Positions 1 through 11,000 of a DNA stretch of 64,000 nt are shown piece after piece; positions within the stretch are counted from its first letter, which is position 1; the number at the start of each line of letters is the position of its first letter. This DNA comes from Bugula neritina (lineage: Eukaryota > Bryozoa > Gymnolaemata > Cheilostomatida > Bugulidae). A program made the position numbers and the translations under genes. The stretch covers positions 23,834,819-23,898,818 of the forward strand of contig OZ037768.1 of the NCBI GenBank assembly GCA_964035545.1. The letters are read 5' to 3'. Under the pieces are notes generated by a model. It saw only the letters and a list, made by a program, of their open reading frames with translations, ran no database searches and was not told the origin of the DNA.

Positions 1-538
1 ATTAGTTTGTTCTTTGACTGTAAGTGTTTCAGGTATGTGTAGGTGTTCCCATGTGTGTGGAGATGCATGTTTCAAAGTGCTCCCAGGTGTGGGTAGGTGT
101 TCTCATCTGTTTTCAGGTGTGAAAAGACAATATTTTTAAATTCTTTTATAAGGCAGGACATAAAACCTAAAAGTTGTGCTATATTTAGTCTAACAACAAG
201 GTGTGTTGATAGTGTGATTCTCTCAGTTGTTTATTAAAAGTATGAATAATAAGCACTAATACAATATAACTTGTGTTTATTATTTATATTCTTTTTAATA
301 TTATTAGTAGACGAATAATAAATATACAATTACTGTCTAACAGAAAGTTATGAACCCTCTATGTGGTAAACAATTCTATAACTTTTCTAATTGCAATGTA
401 ATGGCTGGATTTTCTTTATAATGTAGTTTATAATTGTCACGAAGATAGTAGTGTCAGTGTATAGCATGAACATCTTATTCCTGAGAATATTCTGCAATGT
501 GAGAACTGACAACTCCAAGATAGATTTGCTGTCTGTAG

Positions 539-769
539 GTAAATGAAGTGCGAATTTTATCTGAATCACAGGCTATTGGGATTTTCTCAGACTACAGCTC
601 AGCCAGCCGATTGGTTAATGCAAAGATTTTGAAAACAAGAGACGGAAAGAAAATAACTCCCACATTTTACCACAATACCTACGACAGGAATGTTAAAATA
701 ATAAAATGTGGGTGTTTGACATCAAATACTAAATTAGGCAGGTTTGGCTTTACCATGGCACAAATATAA
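539..769 (+). CDS. Possible terminal exon of an unidentified gene (partial)
   Basis: An open frame of 76 codons starts directly after a plausible acceptor (TGTCTGTAG at 530-538) and ends with TAA at 767-769. The in-frame codon before it is TAG, so it can only be translated as a spliced exon. The predicted peptide is not low-complexity, is rich in Lys/Thr/Asn and ends in TMAQI. An AATAAA lies 140 bases downstream. I do not recognise the protein, and no upstream exon is visible in the 538 bases before it, which are GT-rich and repeat-like. It could be the last exon of a gene that lies mainly left of the window, or a chance frame. Confidence 0.33.
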   Translation, partial: VNEVRILSESQAIGIFSDYSSASRLVNAKILKTRDGKKITPTFYHNTYDRNVKIIKCGCLTSNTKLGRFGFTMAQI

Positions 770-908
770 ATACATAGGATTGCTTGTATCATGCCACACA
801 TATCTATCGGCTCTTTTATAACAATATAAACATATGTTTATTGCCATAAGATTTATAACATTGTATTATGATACAGGAATTATATTGAAATCAAGGAAAA
901 ATATCAAC

Positions 909-914
909 AATAAA
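909..914 (+). other. Candidate polyadenylation signal AATAAA
   Basis: AATAAA lies 140 bases after the stop of the 539-769 frame. It would close that transcript if the exon is real. In sequence this AT-rich the hexamer also occurs by chance. Confidence 0.3.
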
Positions 915-1560
915 AAAGAAATAAAAAATCATAAATCTACTGCCCAATCATTGAACATAAAAATTACATATAAAATCACATAGAATGGAGTGAGAACATA
1001 CAAAGTAGATAGAAATAGTATATTCAGCACAGTCATTTCTATATTAAAAACACAGCAGCTACACTGAGATACTGTAAAATATCAGCTAGTGATACTTTGT
1101 AAAAGATGATATAGTGGAAGCATTTGAATTATGACTAATTTCTGCATATTTTAACACCAAAAGACTGGTTCATACACTACAACCATATATTGCAGCTGTG
1201 GCACACTGCATAGTATGTTGTATTATTGATCATAAGGCAGTAGGGTGGAGTATTTTAAAAGGATAAAGAAAAAAAATGATTGTATTATTGTGATTAGGTT
1301 TAACTGTAAAATGAAACAAGGACTTGCATAATAACTGGAGAAGTGAACCCGAGTTGTGTCCGCCAATATATTTGAAACATAACATGATTTGACTTATTTC
1401 AACTGACTTGATCTAATTGGCTCAAAGATAGTGTTACTCAATAGGTTTTCGACTGGACTGAAAAGTTTTCTAGTTTCAAAACAGAAAAGTGATTAATTTC
1501 AAAGTATAAAAACAAAATTACTCATGAGCAAAGAACATAATTATAAGTAGTAATGTGACT

Positions 1561-1672
1561 GCATGCTTTTACCTGAAGCATGCTTTTACCTGAAGCATGC
1601 TTTTACCTGAAGCATGCTTTTACCTGAAGCATGCTTTTACCTGAAGCATGCTTTTACCTGAAGCATGCTTGT
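1561..1672. repeat. 17-bp minisatellite, about 6.5 copies
   Basis: Nearly perfect head-to-tail copies of GCATGCTTTTACCTGAA. Each unit contains the palindrome GCATGC. It lies about 300 bases beyond the stop codon of the minus-strand glucosyltransferase gene, probably in or just past its 3' UTR. Confidence 0.95.
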
Positions 1673-1971
1673 TGAGAAACGACAGGGTATGACATAATAG
1701 TCAATGCTCTAATAATGCTATTCCACAAACATAACCCGTGTTAAATTCCTACACAAAATAGACCTACAAACCGCAGACCACCCAAAATAGAAATTTTAAA
1801 TTAATTAAACATTAAAGGCCTAAACTTAGAATTTGAAGAAGAAACAATTACAATTTCAGCAGAAAAGATAAAATACTCATTATATAATTAATAATAGAGT
1901 TGTCTTCTCGGAGAATATTCTAAATCAATGACATCTGCTGACAAGAGCATGTTATAGAAAGGTGACAAAGA

Positions 1972-4900
1972 TTAGAGTTCATCACCAGGTCGCTGACTGT
2001 TGGTACGCTGACATTGGCAATGAGAGAAGTAGTCTGAGTGTTGTGCCTCTTCCATGCCTTCCTGTATCTCTATCTTGGATTTTATAAGGGAAGACAATTT
2101 CTGAAAAGAAGAAAACTCGTGATAAAAATTACAATATCACAGAATACATGAATGTAACCATCAGCCAATGAAACAAAAGACACAATACATTTCCTCAATG
2201 AGTGAGTATTCGTTCACCAAAACTGTATAACAAATCTCCATTCATTCAGCAGAAAGAATTCACTATACAATCTGAGCAGTGCGTATAAAGATAACATATA
2301 TGTATGTAGATATATCAGTCATAAAGGCCAACTGTTACCCACTCACTTGAAATGCTTTATAGTAATAGCAGTATATGTTAGCAGGGGTGACTAATTCCCT
2401 AGTCCTAGCGCGGCCATTCCTCGCAATTTCCTTAGCCTGCAAATATCATAAAACTCGTATATATAGGAAGTTTCCCTATTTTATTACTTACATACTAACT
2501 TATAACACACAGACTCACAACTTACTCCCCATAAACTCATAACCTATACCATAAACACACTCCATTACCTCCTCATCATGGTCTATCGCCCATTTGATCT
2601 GCTGGACTACATCGCTGAGGTTGTGCTTCACCGGAACATAATGTTTCCACGGCTGAAGTTCCTTGTAGAAAAACTCGTAATACTCCGAGTCTTGTTTCAA
2701 CACGAGACTGTCGGCAGCCATTAGATACGGGAATCTGTAGGCAGCGACTGTTCCGTCTATGTTTAGCTGATACTTGTACTGTAATTATACAGTGTAATAT
2801 TTGTACTTACACTGTAATATATGTACTTACACTGTGATATATGTACTTACACTGTAATATATGTACTTACACTGTAATATATGTACTTATACTGTAATAT
2901 ATGTACTTACACTGCAATATATGTACTTACACTGTGATATATGTACTTACACTGTAATATATGTACTTACACTGTAATATATGTACTTACACTGTAATAT
3001 ATGTACTTACACCTCATAATAACCACTGATAGCCAAGAAACACACCTTGAAGAAATCAAAAAAGTTAATTCTTTCAGATGTGAGTTGTTCATCTTTGGGG
3101 AAAAAGAAAAAGGCGGTAATTCCGGCGTCAATGAGTTCGGAGTTGTTTCCCCGACGAGCGAGTTTCACCAACTCCAGCCTCTCCTTTCTACTGTCTCGAC
3201 CTCTGAACAGAGCCTTGGGTATTTTGTGAGACCAGCTAGGGCTGTCTGTACCCTGTACCGTAAACATGTCTAAAGTCACCCTAGAATAGAGAACAGCTAA
3301 TTGATATAAAGACATCAAATGCTTATTTCTGAGTCAGTAAAAAGCTTCAAAAGTGTAACAGGGACCGAATGTCATGTGACCAAATTTCATGTGACCGGAT
3401 GTCATGTGACCAAATGTCATGTGACTATGTAGTCAGCAGTGGCTAAGTGAATAACATTCAATCTAGATGGAACATTATGACAAGCTGTCTTTCTTGACTA
3501 CTGTGACGGCCATGTGTTGTTTATGAGATGGTAATCTTACTAGCTACTAATCTAGTGTGCAGATGAAATAGTAATCTTACTAGCTACTAATGTGGTGTGC
3601 AGACGGAATAGTAATCCTACTTACTGGCTGAGAGACTTGAGAGTGCTGTCGGTGACATCATACGTGGGCAGAATTATATCACTGGTTGCGTCGCTGCCGC
3701 ACCACGAGAAGATCGGCAGCGGACTAGCTGATGACTTCTTCACCAGCGGCCAGTCTCCGAGGTTAATGAAAAACTCTACGTCTGGAAGTTTCACCTGAGT
3801 TCAGAAACACTCTATCATGGATTTTAAAAATAAAAATATCATCCCTTGTTATTGTAATGATGTAAAACTCAGCTAATCAGAGGTGTGTACCAACTCTATT
3901 ATCTCACCATTATAACGTATATACAATTCCGGAAGTCGAGTGCAAAGTGCACGCTGCTATAAAATATTTGTGCAACTTTTGTTACACGCATTATTATATT
4001 TCATATCTCAAGTTTCTGAGCGAGGAGTTCATGTTTTAAAATTTCTAAATTAGGTGTTTATAAAATGCAACTAAAAATTACATGTCTGTAAAAATTCTCT
4101 AGTCAAGTTTTACCAGCACGCAGCTGTTGCACAGCTAATAGCATTGTGATGACTTATTGATATAAAATGAATAAACCAGTTGCCTGCAGTGTTGGGTATT
4201 AGTGGAACAATAATGCAAAGTATCAACATCACGAAACCAACTAAGGGTGTAATATGCTCACTAACTATGCATTACATAATACTCATACTTTATGTAAAAA
4301 GTCTACATTGTGTATTGCTAATAACTGTGCATGATAACTCTTGTAGATAAACATGACTAAATGAACAAACCACTGCTGTATTTAAGATAAAATACCAAAT
4401 ATATGGGGGGAGGGGGGGGGTAAAGGGGTTCTAAATCATCACATTAGTAAGCTGAGGTATGTGAAATAGTCAGGCTATAAAAATAGCAGTACATATTGAT
4501 TTAAAATTAAATCATAAAATGATTATTTGGTATAATCCCTTTCACCTCTATGATTGGTAGACAGAAGAGAAAGAGAGAGGGAGGGAGGGAGGGAGGGAGA
4601 GATGGAAAGAGGGAGAAAGAGGGAGAAAGAGGGAGAGAGAGGGAGAGAGAGGGAGAGAGGGGGAGAGAAGTGCAGCTCTCAACCTACCTTCCGGGCTAGA
4701 GAGAGTAGAATAGCATCTGAAAACATCTTGAAACCACAAATAGTTCCCACTTCCTTTCTGTAGACCTGCAAACAGAACTAGTTATATATACATTTCCTAT
4801 ATTATAAAGGGCAGGTGAAGTTACTACACAAAACACATCTTATTAGGTATCATATTGCTTTATAAACTAAAACAACAAGATATCAAATATTGCTTATTTT

Positions 4901-6670
4901 CATCTAAAACTTTTACCAAATCAGCTTTTTGACCTTAACTTTCAGATTTTATCAAATAATTTGTAAGCATAATTACAAGAAGCAATAATATAATATAATT
5001 TAAAATAATATAATATAAAAGATATTATTGCGATAGAGCAACATATAACATCTCAACTAAACGTTTTGTTATGTTGTATGATAGTATTTAACGTATAGTT
5101 GTATGATGTATAATGTATAGTTGTATAATAGTATAATGTATAGTTGTATGATAGTATAATGTATAGTTGTATGATCTGCTACACAGGGAGCTCTTACTTT
5201 GTTATCTTTAACAACGTAATGCATCAAAGCCCCACTGCCCTGTCTTTTAGGCCATCTCTTGTAAACATCTGCCTCAACCTTTCTCATGTCAAGGTCAGAG
5301 AAAGGTCGCAGGTCTTCATCTAACAAATCATACGACTCCGGACACTGTAAAGCCTCTAACCACGCATTGGTGTCATCAGATGGACAGTTGCAATTCTCTT
5401 GATATATCCACCCTGAACAGGAAATCACCTAACGTAGTTATTTGTCACAAAACTCGATGTGAAACAACTGATGGTGACTGAGCGAGACTGTAACACTGAG
5501 AGCTCAGTGTGATTGTGATTGAATAAATGTGACTCAGCGACTGTGACTTGAGCAAGTATGGCAGTGACTGACGGTGATTTAGTGCGACTGTGAATGAGTG
5601 TGACTATGACAGAGTGATAGCGGCTGAATATGACTGAGTGATAGTGACTGAGTATGACCGAGACAGAGTGATAGTGACTGAGTATGACTGAGACAGAGTG
5701 ATAGTGACTGAGTATGACTGAAGCTACTCACCAGGAAGTAAGTAAGGAGACTGTGCGAGGTGCTGGCCGTCTAGTAGAACTGATATAGACAGGTCTCTCA
5801 CAGGCATCACGGGACGATAGTTGACTATGTAGCTCCCATCCTTCCTGTCGATAACCGAGGATCTTCCCCTAAACTTACCACCATCTCCCGGTGTCAGCAA
5901 CACCTCTAGTGGCCCAGCAGATGTTGAATATCTAGATTGATTAGAGGAATAAAAACTAACTCTTGCTATAAACTGCTCATTGCTTTGTAACAAGATAATG
6001 TGAATTATTCAAATGAAAAGTGAAAGAGGAATGAATTGATTCAAACAAACAATAACTTGTTCCCTAAGAAGTATACATCTAAATAACTGAATAGAAAGAG
6101 ACTCCAGTTCATACTATGTTCAAAAGCTAGCGTTTAGTTTAATACTTCTAGCTATAATTGGCTAGTAACTCATTACTAACGTATATTGTAATTAATATTG
6201 AGGATTGCAAGTTAAAATATATGAGGTTACTGAGCGCTGAGTACATTTATAGGATATTTTACAGTAATACTTTTTACCAATGACAAAGTTTATGAACCTG
6301 CATTTTTCATTACAGTGATAAATATTAAGGCAAGTTTGTAAAGTCTTTTAAATTATATTTAGCATGCCAACAGCGTTTATATTACTATTGATGTTAGTCA
6401 ATATTTATAAATAAGAAAATGTATTTACCTGGTTCCATTTGATAAATACAACTCAACATAAAAATAACTTGAAGGAAGTTGAGCTTTTGGATTCAATCCT
6501 GGACCCCATATCTTAGTTTTTAGATGATCATATTTATATTGATATTCCTTACTAGTATGACTATGAGTATGACTATGAGTATCAGACTCGGTTGCAATAC
6601 TTATACTACAGGTTTGCCCAAAAACAAGAACAAGAAGAAGAGTATTCATACCGGTAGAAAGACATAACAT
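1972..6670 (-). CDS. POGLUT2: Protein O-glucosyltransferase 2/3 (KDELC-type), 9 exons
   Basis: Coding exons (high to low): 6670-6429, 5931-5732, 5412-5198, 4765-4688, 3794-3625, 3280-3046, 2778-2569, 2436-2347, 2100-1972; 522 residues, phases consistent. It starts with a hydrophobic signal peptide ([18 protein letters not shown]), followed by a filamin-type Ig repeat (about 35-148) and a GT90/CAP10 catalytic domain (about 170-480). Family signatures visible are [38 protein letters not shown]-like ([14 protein letters not shown]) and [17 protein letters not shown]. The last residues are GDEL, an ER-retention signal. Known family role: transfer of glucose to serine in EGF repeats (Notch, fibrillin) in the ER lumen. 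Length matches human POGLUT2 (about 500). I cannot choose between POGLUT2 and POGLUT3; the gene may predate that split. An in-frame TTG lies 12 bases upstream of the ATG, but the ATG at 6670 is the better start. It is divergent from EXOC7. Confidence 0.95.
2779..3012. repeat. 20-bp minisatellite filling a POGLUT2/3 intron
   Basis: About 11-12 copies of a 20-base unit (+ strand ATATATGTACTTACACTGTA) occupy nearly the whole intron 2779-3045. On the gene's strand every unit carries a donor-like GTGTAAGTA and an acceptor-like TATTACAG. The last, degenerate unit provides the real acceptor (ATTACAG before 2778). The real donor is GTGTGT at 3045; a second donor-like site sits at the first array unit. 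Confidence 0.93.
3361..3425. repeat. Short array of CATGTGACC-containing units
   Basis: Four imperfect units built on TCATGTGAC, lying in the POGLUT2/3 intron 3281-3624. The same core recurs in the array downstream of EXOC7 at 16693-16866. Confidence 0.8.
3529..3624. repeat. 40-bp repeat, 3 copies, starting at a 5' splice site
   Basis: Units begin at 3531, 3571 and 3611, exactly 40 bases apart. On the minus strand the first unit begins with the real donor GTAAGTAGG (exon end at 3625), and the next two units begin with GTAAGATTAC in the equivalent place. Confidence 0.9.
4560..4672. repeat. Purine-rich GGGA/GAGA microsatellite
   Basis: Almost pure purine tract on the + strand (GAGAGG and GGGA units) beginning about 15 bases inside the POGLUT2/3 intron that follows exon 4765-4688. 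Such strand-asymmetric tracts can form triplex DNA. The long frames through it are artefacts. Confidence 0.9.
5085..5175. repeat. 23-bp minisatellite in POGLUT2/3 intron
   Basis: About four copies of a unit related to TATAGTTGTATGATAGTATAA, just downstream (minus sense) of the donor at 5197. Confidence 0.85.
5460..5722. repeat. Degenerate GTGACTGAGTATGACTGAG-type array
   Basis: Many variant copies of a GTGACTGAG / TATGACTGAG motif fill most of the POGLUT2/3 intron between exons 5931-5732 and 5412-5198. The copies become more regular (about 30-base period) towards the donor at 5731. Confidence 0.8.
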
Positions 6671-8054
6671 TTTAATCAACAACGCTTAAAAACAAAGATA
6701 TCAATTTTCATTTAAATTTAGTACCAACAAATTTATTTTCAAAATGAAAGTGTAAGTTCCAATCTCAATCTGACTTTGAATTTTCAACCTGACTTCAGCT
6801 TCAAGTATAAATTCAATTCTATCGTCAATTACTGGAAGTTCTTTTTAAATATTACTATTGCAAAATCAAATTGAAAAGTTTGGCCCGGTAATGTTATTGA
6901 AAAGTGCTTTGTCAAGCAATTATTTGCTCTATAATCGATGACCTAGTAGCAGTTTGAGTTACTGTTCCACAATTGTTGTTTCCACTTTCTAACGATCCTT
7001 CTCCAACAATGCACTTTCATTTTAAAATTAAAGTGAAACTAATCTTGAACAAAACCTGATTTCGCATAAACTAAACCGTAAAAAATTTATTTTTTGCTTT
7101 TTGAAATTTAACAAAAAAAAAACAAAATAAAATTTTTTAAAAATTTTTCACATGTTTTTTGTTGAAAATTGTGCTAAAAATAAATTATAACAAAATAAAT
7201 TCGAAAGCAGGAGTTGTTATACAAAGGATGAGGTTGGCTTCCGGGTCTATTTATTATGATTATTGTAATAATATTTATATTACATACATTATGATTATTT
7301 GCAGTGTAGCATTGACAGCAATAGTTATCAATAGTGTCAACAGTAATGCTAATAGTATTACTATTAGTATTACGTAGTAAAACTAAAAGTAAAACTAAAT
7401 TTAAGCAGTAAAACTAAATCAGTAAATGTAATATACAGTTTTATAAATTTTATAGAACTCCAAGTAATACTGATACTAATTACTAATACTAATAGTAATA
7501 CTAATTATATTTTACAATGTTGTTGTTAATAGTAATAGTAATAAAATTTTAAATATTGAGCTAATTATGTTGATATTTTGATCAATTTCATATTCATATT
7601 GATATTCACATTATGATTATAATTATTATCCTCATTCTCATTCTGTTAGTGTTACCCATGCTGTTGGCAGTTACATTTAGTCTTACTGCTGGTGTTATTC
7701 ATATTTCATATTGTGAATTTTAAGGTAACAGTTGACCTAAAGTTAAAGTGAAACTTTAAGAAAAACAAAAATGGCTGAGCAGATTGCTAAAAATAAATGT
7801 GATCACACTCACCTTAAACCTACTACTCGATTCTGATAATCATACTTATACTGATGGTGGTTGCTTTCAATTTTTTTCTCAGGTTTTTATGATAATTTTG
7901 AGACTCTTTGTTACTGCCTATTATCAGAAGTTAATCTTACATTAAGATACTAAATTTAATCGTTATGATATTAACCATTGCTATTACTATGTCTATGTAT
8001 TTTAGATTCAAATAAGATTGGCTACTAACAGTAAATACAAATATAAATAGTGTG
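6671..8054. promoter_or_regulatory. Divergent intergenic region POGLUT2/3 - EXOC7
   Basis: The two genes are transcribed away from each other, so both promoters should lie in these 1.4 kb. I see no convincing TATA or CCAAT arrangement. From about 7240 to 7720 the sequence is cryptically simple: it is composed largely of ACT/AGT/ATT/AAT-type triplets (for example AATACTAATAGTAATACTAA) without a fixed period. The same texture fills the other divergent region at 45760-47750. Confidence 0.5.
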
Positions 8055-11000
8055 ATGGAGGATATTTCTACTAAAAAAGATTATTTGGAACGTAAATTAG
8101 GCAGGGTAAGTATATTAAATAATTTGATCATTATTAATGTCTTTTGTGAGAATTATTACCCTGTAACTTACATTTGCACTACTATTATTCTATTCACTGT
8201 TACTGTACTATTTGTATTAGTATTGCTCTAAAGTATAAATTAGCGCAAACAGTATCGCTTTCACAATCACTATAGCAGTAGCATGGCATAGTACATTGAC
8301 ATTAACTGAACCAGTAAGTGGCACTATCTCATGGTTTGCTATTAATTTTATTTTTACAAGCCAAATGCTAAGTTGTATCCGACAATCAGTTCTCTTTTAT
8401 TAATTATAAATCGGCATCTGTATTTTTAGGAAGTGACAAACTTAGAACGTTTGAAGGCGTCACTTGATAGTAGCTCAACTCAAACGGTTTCCATGTTGAA
8501 GGTGTTGGACAAGTTCCAAGAGCGTCTGCAGAAACTCGAAAACACCATTCAGCCTGTTTATAAGCAGACTCGTAACTATCAGCTTCGCCAAGACAGTTAG
8601 TTAACTCGCAATAATCTGCTTAGTTAACATGTAGTAGGAATACTTGCATTGAGTGGGAATCATAATTGTAAACAACCAATATGTGTTTTGAAAGATAATA
8701 CAAACGTTGCAATAATAGTAGAGATGTGGATATTATAGCGGAGTTACAGAGGTAGCATCTGATCTAATTTTAGGTATTGCCCAATCAATTGTATTTTCAA
8801 CTTTAGTTTAGACAATTGAGAGTTTGTTTTTTTTTTCAAGCAATTCTTAATAATCTCATTACGTTTAACATAACTAAATTTGTTTTGGTTTTTCTGTTAC
8901 CATTTTATTTACGAGTAAAAACTGCTCTGCATGCTGTAGATATAGAGAGAACATTGACCTCTATTGATAATGTGATTGGCTTCTACCATGTGGCAAGAGA
9001 CACCAAGCACATTATATGTGGAGATCAGTGAGTTTTATCAGTAGACTAATATTTATATATACTATAATATATAATAAACACGAGGAAACTCTATGACTTT
9101 GCAGCTCATTTTGCAACACAGTAGATGAGATGTGGTCTATTGATTTCCTAGTGTTTTACTGTTAACCTTTTTGGCCACTTGACTTGTCACTAGAGCAGCT
9201 ACTCTTCATATAAACTTGAGACTAAAGTCAAATGTGTGAAGACTTGACTCCCTCCCTACCCTCTTAGCTCTTTACATACAATTTCACTGAAAACTTTCAA
9301 TTACTAATTGCTATTATTTCTAGGCATGGAATGCTGGGCATTGTTGAATTTGTTGCTTTGGTTATATGACCACTTATCAGAAGTTTTAATTGAATTGTGA
9401 CCATGAAATATTGTTTGAAGCTTTTTACCTCACAAGATAAAGATGTCTATTAGCTCTCTATATAGAAGTGGTTATTAAATACAGATGTCTATTAGCTCTC
9501 TATATAGAAATGGTTACTAAATACCGATGTCTATTAGCTCTCTATATAGAAGTGGTTACTAAATACAGATGTCTATTAGCTCTCTATATAGAAGTGGTTA
9601 CTAAATACAGATGTCTATTAGCTCTCTATATAGAAGTGGTTACTAAATACATATGTCTATTAGCTCTCTCTATATAGAAGTGGTTACTAAATACAGATGT
9701 CTATTGTATATAAATATAATGTGTTTAGTATAAGTAAAGACTTGAGAGAGTACATGAGTGCCATGGTGCAGATCAAGAATGCCATTGACTACTTCAGTCA
9801 TCATCATAGAGGTAGTCCGGAATATTCTGAGGTGGTGAGTATCTACTCTATACTATGTACTATGTACTATACTATCTATACTATGTACTATGTACTATAC
9901 TATCTATACTATGTACTATGTACTATACTATCTATACTATGTACTATGTACTATACTATCTATACTATGTACTATGTACTATATACTATACTATGTACTA
10001 TGCTATATATTGTTCTATACTCTACTCTATACTCTACTCTATACTATGTACTATATCCTATATACTATACTCTATCCTATATACTATACTATCTATTACT
10101 CTATACTTCTGTTACTCTATACTATACTCTATCCTATATACTATACTATCTATTACTCTATACTCTACTCTATAGCCTATACTATACTATCTATTCTATT
10201 CTCTACTCTATCCTATATACTATACTATCTATTACTCTATACTACTGTAGCCTATACTCTACTCTAATACTACACTGCTGTTACTCTACACTGCTGTAAT
10301 GCTGCTTATTCTAGAATACTCTGTATCAAACTGGAAAGAAGGCAATAGAGCGGGAATTCCAACTACTTCTCAAGCAACACTCGAAACCTTTACTTCCTGT
10401 TACTATAGCTGACATGCTGGGCGTTAATGATGACCCAGGTAAGTGTATTGTATATATTAAGTAGACTAACGTGTTAACCTGATTAGATATCAGTCTACTT
10501 CTAGCCTGTGCACCTATGTCTTCTAGATCTCGGGGTACAGCAGCCTCCCCTGACCTCCGAACAGTACATGCCTCAGTCTATCAGAGAACAGCTGGAGGAG
10601 ATATCCAAGTGGCTGTTTAGTAACCTCAGTACCACAGACTTTATGACTGCATACGCGGACACCCGATCTGCGGCCCTCACCAAGTCTCTACAGGGGTGTG
10701 TGGGCTATCTCTCTAGACTTTACTGTCACGTCTTCACCTCGTAGTTCCCTGATGATTTTTATTAATGAGAATAAACTTTACTTGCCTTTGAATCAAGCAT
10801 TTAGACATGAATAATTTAATATTAAAACCTGGACTATGCAACCAGAAGATGAAATAGAAGTTTCTATTTTGAGATGTTTTGAAAGGAATTCAATTTTAAA
10901 AGCAGTTTTTCTGAGACCCTTTCTAATTACTAGCTATTCTGTACGTGTGGCGTGTTGTCATCTTTTCTGTATTCTCTACTACTGCTTACTAACTCTCTAC

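Larger units (their letters stand above)
770..1971. other. Non-coding interval between the 539-769 frame and POGLUT2/3
   Basis: AT-rich sequence with no credible exon on either strand. It contains a 17-base tandem array at 1561-1672. The 3' UTR of the minus-strand glucosyltransferase gene must fall in its right part. I saw no clear minus-strand AATAAA close to that stop codon. Confidence 0.6.

Noticed and set aside
4548-4763. Ser/Pro/Leu-rich and Arg/Glu-rich frames
   Set aside because: They mostly translate the purine tract at 4560-4672. Only 4688-4765 in another minus frame is a real exon (POGLUT2/3).
9697-10299. A 200-codon frame starting at an EXOC7 exon
   Set aside because: Only 9729-9834 is exon (Exo70 homology). 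The rest reads through the donor GTGAGT into a TACTATG repeat.
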